DNA from: Rivibacter subsaxonicus
Lineage (GTDB): Bacteria; Pseudomonadota; Gammaproteobacteria; Burkholderiales; Burkholderiaceae_C
DNA length: 64,000 nt
NCBI RefSeq assembly: GCF_004217215.1
Contig: NZ_SHKP01000004.1
Span: forward strand, 280,829 to 344,828
Reading direction: 5' to 3'
The notes under the pieces were generated by a model that did no database searches, had not been told where the DNA came from, and saw nothing but the letters and a program-made list of their open reading frames with translations. The translations under genes and the position numbers were made by a program. Of this stretch, positions 8,450-17,032 are shown piece by piece (within the stretch, counting starts at the first letter, position 1; each line of letters starts with the position of its first letter).

Positions 8450-9982
8450 TCACTGTCTGACCTTGGCCTTCTTCGCCTTTCTGGCGGCTGAGCCTTGGAC
8501 GAGGTCAAGCGCGTCGCGATAGAGGAATGGGACCCAGTAGATCGGTTCACCCTTGGTGCCGCGACGCTCAAGGAAGCCCACTTCGATTAGCCTTTCGCAC
8601 AGTGCCACCGTCTTCTCACGAGAGATCCCCCAGAGCGATGACAGCGAGTCCGGATCCTGCTCTGCCTTTTCGCGTTCAAGCCTGTCGAGGTAAGGCTTGA
8701 GAGAGGGGTGCTCTGCACAGAGTGTCTGTTCATACCTAGCCTTGGAAACCCGCGGCAGCGCGGCGCGAAGCGCTGACTTGTCGATAAGGTGCTCGTCGGG
8801 TGGGTCGCCAGTGCCAAGTTGGAAGTGGCGCAACTGCTCATCGCGTGCTTCGAGAAGCAAGTGAACCACTTCCCGAGGCGCAGTTCTCTTTGTGCCATCA
8901 GCGACGCGAGTAATCATCCAGTCGAGGGTCTTGGACTTGCTGGGGCCACGATCAATCTGCGGGGGGAAGACGCTGTAGAAGAGTTGTTCCTGCTTCTCGG
9001 CACTTGCGAGGACCTCTTCAGGAGTCACTCCGTAGTGATCGCAGATGAGGTCGTTTGACACGAGGCGACTAACTATGAGATTCAGTAGCGACTGCCGATC
9101 CCATGACAGTGTCAGCGTCCTAGTAACATGACTCGCCTCGCGAAATCCAACGCTCACAATCTTCCGCCAGATGTCGTCTCGCAGAAAGATCTTCATCTGG
9201 AACTGCGACAGGTCGCGCATGTCAAGGTAGCTTCGGAAGAGAGAGCGAAGCGCATTCCCCTCAAGCTCGTCGCTGTCAGTGAAAGCTACATCAAGCCGAT
9301 CGAGTACTAACCAAGCGGCAATATTCTGCTGCGCGAACCCGGTGTTTAAGCGACTCAGCAACTCATCCAGCGATCGGTAGCCCAGACCCCGCTGCTCGGG
9401 AGTGGGCTCACCGATGGTGATCTTCCCGGTAATTTCAAGGCCCGTGTTGGGGTCCGTAACACCAGCCTCGAGCGCGGGAAACCACTTGCGTAAGTAGTCT
9501 GCGGCAGCCTTCAAGCGGCTGAGCAAAGTGACATTGGGGGCCAGTAGTCCGTTCGTAACCAAGAAGTGAACGACTTCAGCGCAAACGGGGTTATCTGTAC
9601 GAGTGGTGTCGAGATGATGTCGGATGTAGTTGGCAAGAATCGAGAGGAAGTACAGCTTCCACAATCCTCGAAAATGCTCCTCGCTTAGTGGTGGTTGAGT
9701 GGTGAGATCGCGGAAAGCAGGTGTTCCGCGAGGATTTTCTGCGGCTAGGAAGATCGTGCGTCGACCCAGTCGGAGGTCTTCCTTTTGGGCGACCAGCAAG
9801 GAGTACAGGGCGCTCTTCCCTGAACCCTTCGCGCCGAAGATGATGTCGGCGTCCCCTGAAAGGACGCGCCGCCACTGCTCGGTCTCTACGAAGTAGAGTT
9901 GGAGACGATCAAGCTCATCCTCGGCAATGCGACTGCCGAATGTGGCGCTACTGAGAATTGACTGACGAGAACGCATATTCAT
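8450..9982 (-). CDS. P-loop ATPase (Sll1717-like), possible defence or stress NTPase
   Basis: 510 residues. Walker A is GAKGSGKS at residues 50-57, Walker B is LVLDRLD near 225-231, and a helical region follows. The last 70 residues look like a winged helix (SLSSLWGISREKTVALCERLIEVGFLERRG). The pattern resembles the P-loop ATPases named Sll1717 family, whose role is not established. Codon use is visibly less GC-rich than the surroundings, a sign of transfer. Start ATG at 9982; a second ATG two codons later is equally possible. It neighbours a repeat protein and a nuclease in an accessory pocket. Confidence 0.7.
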   Translation of the reverse strand: MNMRSRQSILSSATFGSRIAEDELDRLQLYFVETEQWRRVLSGDADIIFGAKGSGKSALYSLLVAQKEDLRLGRRTIFLAAENPRGTPAFRDLTTQPPLSEEHFRGLWKLYFLSILANYIRHHLDTTRTDNPVCAEVVHFLVTNGLLAPNVTLLSRLKAAADYLRKWFPALEAGVTDPNTGLEITGKITIGEPTPEQRGLGYRSLDELLSRLNTGFAQQNIAAWLVLDRLDVAFTDSDELEGNALRSLFRSYLDMRDLSQFQMKIFLRDDIWRKIVSVGFREASHVTRTLTLSWDRQSLLNLIVSRLVSNDLICDHYGVTPEEVLASAEKQEQLFYSVFPPQIDRGPSKSKTLDWMITRVADGTKRTAPREVVHLLLEARDEQLRHFQLGTGDPPDEHLIDKSALRAALPRVSKARYEQTLCAEHPSLKPYLDRLEREKAEQDPDSLSSLWGISREKTVALCERLIEVGFLERRGTKGEPIYWVPFLYRDALDLVQGSAARKAKKAKVRQ

Positions 9983-10233
9983 TCAAGCTAAGGTGAATTG
10001 AGGTGAGTTTACTTGAGTAAGCCTTGTTAGCGGCTTCTCAATGTTGACGCCAAATCAGGCTGGAGGCCTGACTTGGGCCGACCCACGGAGCAATTTGGTT
10101 TGAATGAACTATTAGTCGGTAGGCTGCCGGAGTAGGACCACTTCCCGCGCGGCAACGCTGCGGGTGAATAACCAAGTAGTGCTGGCAAAGAATCCCGTCA
10201 AATTGGGCCGCTTAGTCAGCAACATGGGAAGTT
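9983..10233. other. AT-richer non-coding stretch in the accessory pocket
   Basis: 251 bases between the ATPase start and the repeat-protein stop. It contains the ATPase promoter region and a 6-base-pair hairpin (TCAGGC/GCCTGA, 10055-10071). Its base composition matches the ATPase gene rather than the GC-rich core. No tRNA, attachment repeat or transposon end was recognised. Confidence 0.4.
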
Positions 10234-10455
10234 TTACTCCTCAAGCCAAGGAAGCTCTTCGTTCGGTCCGTAGATGTACCCCTCGGAGATGTAGAACTTG
10301 CCACTCTTCTTCGGTCCGTAGATGTAGCCGTCAGAGATGTAGTACTTGCCACTGTTCCTAGGGCCGTAAATGTAGCCGTCCTGAATATAGAATCGCCCCG
10401 AATCTTTCGGGCCATAGATGTACCCGTCAGCGATGTAGTACTTGCCAGAACTCAT
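10234..10455 (-). CDS. 73-residue protein of four 16-residue repeats (beta-flower-like)
   Basis: From ATG 10455 (TGGAG about 10 bases upstream) the protein is Met-Ser, four tandem 16-residue repeats of consensus SGKYYIxDGYIYGPKx, then ELPWLEE. Each repeat is a short beta-hairpin pattern with a GYIYGP turn, so a four-fold symmetric closed beta structure is likely. It resembles proteins annotated as 4-fold beta flower, function unknown; that match is from memory. A longer frame to 10608 exists but has no repeat character. No signal peptide. It lies between a P-loop ATPase and an Mrr-type nuclease. Confidence 0.65.
   Translation of the reverse strand: MSSGKYYIADGYIYGPKDSGRFYIQDGYIYGPRNSGKYYISDGYIYGPKKSGKFYISEGYIYGPNEELPWLEE
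10258..10449 (-). repeat. Four 48-base coding repeats
   Basis: Four direct repeats of 48 bases encode the 16-residue units of the small repeat protein. Codons differ between units, so these are old protein-level repeats, not a recent expansion or a CRISPR array. Confidence 0.8.
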
Positions 10456-10722
10456 GTTGCTCGACTCCAGTGACTCGGTCTTTCTGACATTGTGCGGCAG
10501 CGAACGGTCAATCGGGATATGTTTGCACCCGAATGACGATGGGATGAATTGAGCAGTGCGCAGGTCGTGAGAATAGCGGTCGATGTGGGACGCTAGCTGA
10601 TGTGGCATTTCACTTGCACATCGCCGGCGCCTCGCATCGCCAGTGATCCGAACACTGGGAACTGAGCGGGCGTGAGTACGTAACCGAATTGAATGTGATG
10701 CACCTCTTGCTGCCGTTGAGCA

Positions 10723-11589
10723 CTACGCTGTAGCGCGTGTGCCGCGGCACTTGGGATACGTCGCGCAACCCCAGAAGGCCTTGCCGGCGTTGGCGCCGCG
10801 CGCGGCGGTGCGCTGGATCATCGGCCCGGCGCATTGCGGGCACGCATGAGCCGCCTGCGCCGCCGGTGCCTTGGCGGGTACCGGCGTTGCAGCAACCTGA
10901 GAACGCTGCGCGCCAACCTTGGCCTGGGCCAGCATTCGCTGCAAGGCCGGCCCGTCGACCAACTCGACGTTGCGGCCCTTGGCGAACGCCGCCGCGTCAT
11001 CGCTGAAGTGGCCAGACGTGACGACGAAGCCGCCGGTCGCGCCGCGCGCTGCCATCACGCCGTAGAGCTGGCGCACGATGTCGACGCCCACCATCTGCGC
11101 GCGCCACTGCTTGCACTGCACCAGCCAGGTCTCGCTGCCCTTGACGAGCACGAGGTCCACGCCGCCATCGGCGCCGCCACCTCCGGTCTCCTGCACGCGG
11201 TAGCCGCGCAGCCGGTAGGCCTCGCCCACCAGCCGCTCGAACTCGCGCCAGCTCATGCCGTCGATGGCTTGCGCCGCGCGCGGTCCACTGGCTTGCTCGG
11301 CCAGCGCGGTGCGCTCGCGGCGCTTCCAGGCCGACACACCTGCACCGAGCAGGCAGATCAAAGGCAAAAGGTACTGGCCGATGCTGGCAAACGTGGCTGT
11401 GAGCGTGCCAGTCACGAGCGCTGCCATCTGGCCCGGTTGCGCCGCCGGAACCGGCCGCTTGGCGATGGTCGAAAGAACCACGTAGCTCACGACCGCCAAC
11501 ATCACGCCAACCCACCATGGCAGCAGTGCCACGAGCGCGACCAAGTCTTCAAAGGCGCTTGTCTTGCGCCTTCGTCTATTGCTACTCAT
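10723..11589 (-). CDS. Membrane-anchored Mrr-type restriction endonuclease with zinc ribbon
   Basis: 288 residues. Two hydrophobic segments lie in the first 90 residues (LVALVALLPWWVGVMLAVV and a second near IGQYLLPLICLLGAG). An Mrr_cat PD-(D/E)xK nuclease domain follows: FERLVGEAYRLRGY, GVDLVL with the catalytic Asp, and LVQCKQW with the catalytic Lys. The C-terminus is a four-cysteine topoisomerase-type zinc ribbon (CPQC...WGC...PKC). Start ATG 11589 is set by GGAGG 10 bases upstream; the frame opens further to 11643. Such nucleases act on modified or foreign DNA, but this one could also be housekeeping. Confidence 0.82.
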   Translation of the reverse strand: MSSNRRRRKTSAFEDLVALVALLPWWVGVMLAVVSYVVLSTIAKRPVPAAQPGQMAALVTGTLTATFASIGQYLLPLICLLGAGVSAWKRRERTALAEQASGPRAAQAIDGMSWREFERLVGEAYRLRGYRVQETGGGGADGGVDLVLVKGSETWLVQCKQWRAQMVGVDIVRQLYGVMAARGATGGFVVTSGHFSDDAAAFAKGRNVELVDGPALQRMLAQAKVGAQRSQVAATPVPAKAPAAQAAHACPQCAGPMIQRTAARGANAGKAFWGCATYPKCRGTRATA

Positions 11590-11732
11590 CTTGTCATTCC
11601 TCCCCGCAAACATTCTGCGTTGCGGGGAGGGCGGGGCCAGCAACCTGCCTGCGGCAAAAGTCTCGAATGGCCTCGCCTTCGTACCCGGGTTGGCAGGGCG
11701 TCTCCGTCACGCCGTCGAGGGCTGGCGCATCG

Positions 11733-12275
11733 CTATGAAGCGCAGCTCCCCCGCGCGGCGTCAAGCACCTTCTTCTGCAGCGCGGGCTCGGGCAGCGCGC
11801 GCGCCAGCATCACGGCACCCACCAGTTGCGCCAGCAGCACCCAGGCGCTGTCGGCATCGCCGCCGCTCAGGCGCTGCAGCTCGGCGTGCACCTCGAGCAG
11901 CCCGGCCTGGTAGGCCTGGCGCGCCGCGTCGTCGGCACGGGCGATCTCCGGCGTCAGCGCCGGCAGCGCGCAGCCGCGCTCGGGGTGTCGCACATGCGCC
12001 GGGCTCAGGTAGCCGGCCAGCATGCGGGCGGTGCCTTCGTCGCTGTCGATGGCGGCGAGCATCTGCGCGGTGCGCGCCAGCTCGGCCTGCACCAGTGCCG
12101 CAAACAGCTCGGCCTTGCCGTCGAAGTGCTTGTAGAGCGCGCCGGTGGTCAGGCCGGCCGCCGCCGCCAGCGCCGCCACGCCGCTCTCGGCAAAGCCGTG
12201 CTGCTTGGCATGGCTGCCGGTCTGCTCGACCAGCCGCTGGCGGGCGGCGTCCTTGTGGTGCTTGGGGTAGCGCAT
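11733..12275 (-). CDS. TetR family transcriptional repressor
   Basis: 180 residues with an N-terminal TetR helix-turn-helix: RQRLVEQTGSHAKQHGFAESGVAALAAAAGLTTGALYKHFDGKAELFAAL, positions 13-60. The C-terminal half is a ligand-binding helical domain of unknown ligand. It is divergent from the SDR gene at 12367 with 91 bases between, and most likely represses that operon and itself. Confidence 0.88.
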   Translation of the reverse strand: MRYPKHHKDAARQRLVEQTGSHAKQHGFAESGVAALAAAAGLTTGALYKHFDGKAELFAALVQAELARTAQMLAAIDSDEGTARMLAGYLSPAHVRHPERGCALPALTPEIARADDAARQAYQAGLLEVHAELQRLSGGDADSAWVLLAQLVGAVMLARALPEPALQKKVLDAARGSCAS

Positions 12276-12307
12276 CGGTGCGGGTACTCGGCTCGGCTCG
12301 GTTTGGC

Positions 12308-12345
12308 TTGACAGGCCCTGGCGACGATCATAGGCTGACGATCAT
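12308..12345 (+). promoter_or_regulatory. SDR promoter with repeated GACGATCAT operator
   Basis: TTGACA at 12308-12313 is a perfect -35 box; TAGGCT follows after 17 bases as a weak -10. The 9-base motif GACGATCAT occurs at 12323-12331 and 12337-12345, flanking the -10 with a 14-base period. This is the expected place for TetR binding between the divergent genes. Confidence 0.5.
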
Positions 12346-12366
12346 TATCTTATCGGGGCACCCACT

Positions 12367-13110
12367 GTGGAAGCACCTCCCAACAGCGGCCGCAAGGCCG
12401 TACTCGTGATCGGCGCCGGCGACGCCACCGGCGGCGCCATCGCGCGCCGCTTTGCGCGCGAGGGCTTTGTGGCCTGCGTCACGCGGCGCTCGGCCGACAA
12501 GCTCGAGCCGCTGCTGGCGCAGATCCGCGCCGAGGGCAGCGAGGCGCATGGCTTTGGCAGCGATGCGCGAAAGGAGGAGGAGATGGTCGCGCTGGTGGAG
12601 CGCATCGAGCGCGAGATCGCGCCGATCGAGGTGGCGGTGTTCAACATCGGCGCCAACGTGCGCTTCGGCATCACCGAGACCACCGCGCGGGTCTACTTCA
12701 AGGTGTGGGAGATGGCCTGCTTCGGCGGCTTCCTGATGGGGCGCGAGGTGGCCAAGTCGATGCTGCCGCGCGGGCACGGCACCATCATCTTCACCGGCGC
12801 CACCGCCAGCCTGCGCGGGCGCGAGGGTTACGCCGCCTTTGCCGGCGCCAAGCATGCGCTGCGCGCGCTGGCGCAGAGCATGGCGCGCGAGCTCGGGCCC
12901 AAGGGCATCCATGTGGCGCACCCGGTGATCGACGGCGCGATCGACACCGAGTTCATTCGCAGCAATTTCCCCGAGCGCTATGCGCTCAAGGAGCAGCAGG
13001 GCATCGTCAGCCCGGACTCGATCGCCGAGGCCTACTGGCAGATCCACCGCCAGCCGCGCGATGCCTGGACCCACGAGACCGAGCTGCGGCCCTGGATGGA
13101 AAGCTGGTGA
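12367..13110 (+). CDS. SDR-family oxidoreductase-like protein with Phe in place of the catalytic Tyr
   Basis: 247 residues from GTG 12367. Rossmann start VLVIGAGDATGGAIARRF, then FNIGANVRF (the NAG-like motif) and a REVAKSMLPRG helix. The usual YxxxK active site reads FAGAK (Phe158, Lys162), with a Tyr three residues earlier. Several short-chain dehydrogenase relatives ending in a QSMARELGPKGIHVAH region share this, so it may be an atypical subfamily. Co-directional with the isomerase 5 bases downstream and controlled by the divergent TetR gene. Substrate unknown. Confidence 0.82.
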   Translation: MEAPPNSGRKAVLVIGAGDATGGAIARRFAREGFVACVTRRSADKLEPLLAQIRAEGSEAHGFGSDARKEEEMVALVERIEREIAPIEVAVFNIGANVRFGITETTARVYFKVWEMACFGGFLMGREVAKSMLPRGHGTIIFTGATASLRGREGYAAFAGAKHALRALAQSMARELGPKGIHVAHPVIDGAIDTEFIRSNFPERYALKEQQGIVSPDSIAEAYWQIHRQPRDAWTHETELRPWMESW

Positions 13111-13115
13111 GCGCC

Positions 13116-13736
13116 ATGAATGCTGCTACTCCGCGCGTGCAGTTCCTGTTCGACTTCGGCAGCCCCAACGCCTACCTGAGCCACCAGGTGCTGCCGGGCA
13201 TCGAGGCGCGCACCGGCGTGCGCTTCGAGTACGTGCCGATCCTGCTCGGCGGGTTGTTCAAGCTCGCTAACAACCGCTCGCCGGTGGTGGCCTACGCCGA
13301 GATCCCGAACAAGCTGGCCTACGAGCATCTGGAGATGCGGCGTTTCATCGCCCGCCACCGAATCGACCGGTTCCGCCTCAACCCCTTCTTTCCGGTCAAC
13401 ACGCTCAAGATCATGCGGCTGGCGGTGGCGGCGCAGGCGCTGGGCTGCGCGCCGGCGCTGGTGGACGCGGTGTTCGCCGCGATGTGGGAGCAGGGCCGCA
13501 ACATGGACGACGAGGCCGAGATCGCCGCCGTGCTGGGCGCGGCCGGGCTCGATGCCGCGGCGCTGGTGGCCAAGTCACAGGAGCCCGAGCTCAAGGCACG
13601 GCTCGCCGCGAGCACGCAGTCGGCCTACGAGCGCGGCGCCTTCGGCGCGCCGACCTTCTTTGTCGGCGACGAGATCTACTTCGGCAAGGAGCGGCTGGCG
13701 GATGTCGAGGAGCAGATCCTGCGCGCCAGGGCTTGA
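13116..13736 (+). CDS. 2-hydroxychromene-2-carboxylate isomerase-like protein (DsbA/GST-kappa fold)
   Basis: 206 residues. FLFDFGSPNAYL near the N-terminus carries the serine (Ser16) that activates glutathione in HCCA isomerases, and GAFGAPTFFVGDEIYFGKERL is the C-terminal thioredoxin-fold signature. These enzymes isomerise hydroxychromene carboxylates in naphthalene-type degradation, but many homologues serve other glutathione reactions. It begins 5 bases after the SDR stop, so the two form an operon. No other aromatic degradation genes are nearby. Confidence 0.82.
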   Translation: MNAATPRVQFLFDFGSPNAYLSHQVLPGIEARTGVRFEYVPILLGGLFKLANNRSPVVAYAEIPNKLAYEHLEMRRFIARHRIDRFRLNPFFPVNTLKIMRLAVAAQALGCAPALVDAVFAAMWEQGRNMDDEAEIAAVLGAAGLDAAALVAKSQEPELKARLAASTQSAYERGAFGAPTFFVGDEIYFGKERLADVEEQILRARA

Positions 13737-14234
13737 GCCACAGCCGCGACCGATCCCGCCTGTCACGCTTGCGGCCCATCGTGGGTCCCGAAGGCGTGCT
13801 GTTCGAGAGCGACAAGAGCAACAACGAGACCGATGTGCTGTTGACGATCAACGCCAACAACACGTTCACGGAACTGCAGCAACGGAACCCGGTCTTGCCA
13901 CAGCCACCCGCCATCGTTCTGAGCGCTCCCGCGGACCGAGGCAGGTACCGGGTGCGGTCAGCCTGATGGTCAATGCCGCCACCGGGGTGACCTGCCCTGG
14001 ACGCTGGTGATGCGCAGCAATGGTCAGAGCGGCACCGCCGAGATCTAGGGGCCAAAGCGAGCTATGTCCTGTCCGTCTTCCCTTTGGGCGGTGGCATCGA
14101 AACGACGGCCGCTGAGCGATTGGCGAAGAGCGACGAACACGGGCGACACAAGGGGCAATTCCTGACGAGGGATGCCGGACTCGTGAACTAGCATCGCGCC
14201 GAGCCGCCGCAGTGCGGCCTTAAACACCAGGGGA
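13737..14234 (+). other. 498-base gap with a possible remnant of a secreted-protein gene
   Basis: No intact gene. From about 13780 one frame reads GVLFESDKSNNETDVLLTINA, similar to CARDB-like beta domains of secreted proteins, then stops at 13966. A different frame just downstream gives LPWTLVMRSNGQSGTAEI before a stop at 14048. This looks like a decayed C-terminal fragment. The 3' part holds the upstream region of the lipoprotein gene. Confidence 0.35.
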
Positions 14235-16313
14235 ATGCCAATGCAATGCCTATACCGCGGCACGCGATGTGCCGCGCTCGCCGTTGTCCTTTCAGTGCTG
14301 CTGGCCGCTTGTGGCGGTGGTGGTGGTGAAGACGCGCCGACGACTCCAGTGGCCAGCCTCAGCGCTGCGGACGACGAGGCTGCCGTGGCCTGGACTGTGT
14401 CGACGCCCATCAATGTGCTGGCCAATGACGTGGCCAGCGCCGGGACGCTGGAGCTTGTGTCGGTCTCGGCGCCGGCGCATGGCAGCGCGCAGATCAGCGG
14501 CGGCAGGCTGATCTACACACCGGCGCCGGGCTACTTTGGCGCCGACGCGCTGACTTACACGGTCCGAGCCGTGCAGGGCGGGGCCACCAGCAGCGCCAGG
14601 GTCAGCGTCACCGTGAACGCGCAGATCCGCCTCAGGGGCCTGAGTGGTGATCCTGCCTTGCCGAACGCCGTGGTCGTGGGGACGGTGGGGACGAAGTCCT
14701 TTCAGACGACGACCGATGCCGCCGGGCAGTTCACGCTCACCGTGGAGGCCGCGCGCGCGACCGACATGGTGCAACTGGCGAGCTCGGGCAACGGGGCGCA
14801 AGCCTCCGTCAAGTTCGGTAGCCTGGTCGGCGACGTGGCCTCGCTGCTGCGCGTGGCGACATCGGATGGTGAAGTCACGGCGAACAAGGTGCCGGCCCTC
14901 AACATCACGCCGATTTCCACGGCGTTCGCAGCCTTGGCACGCGAGGCCGGCGGCCGTCAGGCGCCTGCGACGCAGCAGCAACTGGACGCGATCGCGCTGC
15001 TCATGCCGCTGCATCGAGTGGCCGACCTTGCGACCGCGATCCGCATGGTTGCCAACGGAAGTGCAGCGCTGCCTCCGACTGCAACGGACACAGCATTGCT
15101 GGTCGAGGATCCTTCCACTTCCACGACGCTGGCCGCTTTTCTGTCGGCGCACGGGAGTTCCGACGCCTTCATGGTTGCCCGCAAGCAGGTTCTGTCCAGT
15201 TCAGGACCTTCGGGCGCAGCCGACTCGTTCGGGTCGGCCGAGCGCAGCATCGCCTACGTGCTGTCCTATGGCTCGCAGACCGACGGGCTGGTGGTGACCT
15301 ATCGTCCGGACGGTACGGCGAGCGTGGTTGGTCCCAAGGGCGCGCGAGCCGCCACGTGGACGGCTACCACCGACGCCATCAGGCTGTCGCTGTCGCAGCC
15401 CTATTCAGTGATCGCGCTCGGAGAAGAGGATCCGATCTTCGGCTGGCAGACCGTTTCACACGACACCACGGGCTACGAGCTGCGCCTGGTGCGCGGAACT
15501 GCCGGTGCGGGTTCCGTGATCGTCGTGCCGCTGGGCGAAACCAGGACGCTCGACGGCCCGTTGGCCGGGCGGGTGACGCCCATCGACACTTCATTCGGAT
15601 ATCTGCGCAAGTCGCTCGATCTGTCAACTGCCACGGCGTTTGGCGATGCCGACATGGCGGCGGGCAATCGCTGGGCCGGCGTGCTGGCCGGTACCTCGGT
15701 CGGTGGGGAGGCGTCATATTCCGAGGCCGACGCGGTCCGGTTTGCTGGCTCGGGGGCGGCTGTACTCGAGCGCACGAACGCGGCCATCAACGGTTCGGTG
15801 GTCAACGGTTGGCTCAGGCTCGAAGGCCCGTATGGTGATCGGCGCTATCTGCGCCTGAGCCAGGACGTCGGCGGTGTCGAGGAACACTGGATCGCGGCCG
15901 ACTTCGTCAATGGCGCCATGATCGCCGCCAACGAGATCGTGGTCGTCAGGCCCGAGGCCGGTGCGCGTTTCGACAACGGATCAGCGCTGCAGCGTCGATG
16001 GTTGAGCGGCTTTGCCGTGGACTCGATCGTGACCGGGCAACTCGTGTTCGACCTGAACGCGGACGGCACGAACGCGATGATCACCCTGTATCCGGACGGG
16101 AGCTCCTTTGCCCAGCCCGGCACCTGGTCGATCGACGCAGTGGGCAACCTGACGCAGATCCAGGGCAACCCGATGGTGCGTCAGCGCGACTGGACACTGC
16201 TGAAGGCCAGCGGATCGAAGCGTTACGTGATGGAACGCCTGTGGATCCCGAGATCGGGAACCGAGTGGTGGCGAGTCAACGTCGTGATCGACCAAGGCCC
16301 CGCGGGCAGCTGA
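14235..16313 (+). CDS. Large lipoprotein with a cadherin-like/Big_9 domain
   Basis: 692 residues from ATG 14235 (ATG 14241 fits the AGGGGA ribosome site better). Lipoprotein signal with lipobox LLAAC followed by a glycine run, then Asp/Glu, so probably an outer-membrane lipoprotein. Residues about 45-120 form an Ig-like Big_9 domain (INVLANDVASAGTLELVSV...YTPAPGYFGADALTYTV). A carboxypeptidase-regulatory-like stretch (VVVGTVGTKSFQTTTDAAGQFTL) follows. The C-terminal half is beta-rich with ITLYPDGSSF...GTWSIDAVGNL. No enzyme motif recognised. Confidence 0.78.
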   Translation: MPMQCLYRGTRCAALAVVLSVLLAACGGGGGEDAPTTPVASLSAADDEAAVAWTVSTPINVLANDVASAGTLELVSVSAPAHGSAQISGGRLIYTPAPGYFGADALTYTVRAVQGGATSSARVSVTVNAQIRLRGLSGDPALPNAVVVGTVGTKSFQTTTDAAGQFTLTVEAARATDMVQLASSGNGAQASVKFGSLVGDVASLLRVATSDGEVTANKVPALNITPISTAFAALAREAGGRQAPATQQQLDAIALLMPLHRVADLATAIRMVANGSAALPPTATDTALLVEDPSTSTTLAAFLSAHGSSDAFMVARKQVLSSSGPSGAADSFGSAERSIAYVLSYGSQTDGLVVTYRPDGTASVVGPKGARAATWTATTDAIRLSLSQPYSVIALGEEDPIFGWQTVSHDTTGYELRLVRGTAGAGSVIVVPLGETRTLDGPLAGRVTPIDTSFGYLRKSLDLSTATAFGDADMAAGNRWAGVLAGTSVGGEASYSEADAVRFAGSGAAVLERTNAAINGSVVNGWLRLEGPYGDRRYLRLSQDVGGVEEHWIAADFVNGAMIAANEIVVVRPEAGARFDNGSALQRRWLSGFAVDSIVTGQLVFDLNADGTNAMITLYPDGSSFAQPGTWSIDAVGNLTQIQGNPMVRQRDWTLLKASGSKRYVMERLWIPRSGTEWWRVNVVIDQGPAGS

Positions 16314-16441
16314 CGTAGCTAGGTTTGCCGAAGCGAACTCCGCCTGGTCGCAGGCAGGCGCCGGCGGCCGAAACCTCCTGTCACGCGCACCGCCCGGCCT
16401 TCGGGACAATCGCGGCTGGCAAAACACACAGGAGGCAAGCC

Positions 16442-16990
16442 ATGGACAAGTCGATGATCAAGGGTATGGCGGTGGGCGGCGTCGCGATGGTGATGCTGGG
16501 CGCGGGCGCCGTCACGGGCTACCAGAAGATGTCGCAGCCCAAGGTGGCCGAGGTGGTCGCCGTCAAGGAGGTCATGGAGACCACGACGACGCCGCGCGAG
16601 CACTGCGAGAACGTGCAGGTGCAGCGCCAGGCGCCGGTCAAGGACGAGAACCGCCTGCTCGGCAGCGTTGGCGGCGCGGTGATCGGCGGCGTGCTGGGCC
16701 ACCAGGTCGGCGGCGGCAGCGGCAAGAAGATCGCCACCGTGGCCGGCGCCGCGGCTGGCGGCTACGCCGGCAACCAGGTGCAGAAGAACATGCAGGAGAA
16801 GGACGTCGAGACGAAGACGGAGCAGCGCTGCAAGACGGTGCAGGAGAAGTCGAAGAAGCTGGTCGGCTACGACGTCAGCTACCGCATCGGCAGCCAGACC
16901 GGCGAGGTGCGTACCTCGTTCCGCCCCGGCGCCACGCTGCCGGTCAAGGACGGGCAAGTCGACACGACGCCGCCGCAGTCGGCGTCCTGA
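16442..16990 (+). CDS. Glycine-zipper 2TM-domain protein
   Basis: 182 residues. An N-terminal hydrophobic segment (GMAVGGVAMVMLGAGAVTGY) anchors or exports it. The central region is a glycine zipper (LLGSVGGAVIGGVLGHQVGGGSGKKIATV...GGYAGNQVQ), the Rick_17kDa/SlyB-like pattern of envelope proteins. The C-terminal part has two cysteines, one before the zipper (EHCENVQV) and one after (EQRCKTVQ), that may pair. AGGAGG lies just upstream of ATG 16442. Likely role in envelope structure; no specific function can be given. Confidence 0.8.
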   Translation: MDKSMIKGMAVGGVAMVMLGAGAVTGYQKMSQPKVAEVVAVKEVMETTTTPREHCENVQVQRQAPVKDENRLLGSVGGAVIGGVLGHQVGGGSGKKIATVAGAAAGGYAGNQVQKNMQEKDVETKTEQRCKTVQEKSKKLVGYDVSYRIGSQTGEVRTSFRPGATLPVKDGQVDTTPPQSAS

Positions 16991-17032
16991 TCGCGCTCGC
17001 GGCGCGGGCCTCGCCCGCGCCGGGCCGGCCGC

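Noticed and set aside
9983-10233. tRNA or attachment site at the edge of the accessory pocket
   Set aside because: No cloverleaf arms or CCA end and no matching repeat at the other edge were found.
10164-10361. 65-codon plus-strand frame
   Set aside because: Antisense to the four-repeat protein; its Cys/Arg-rich repeats are the mirror of the real repeats.
10258-10449. Regular 48-base repeats as a possible CRISPR array
   Set aside because: Units are contiguous with no spacers and code for a 16-residue protein repeat with varied codons.
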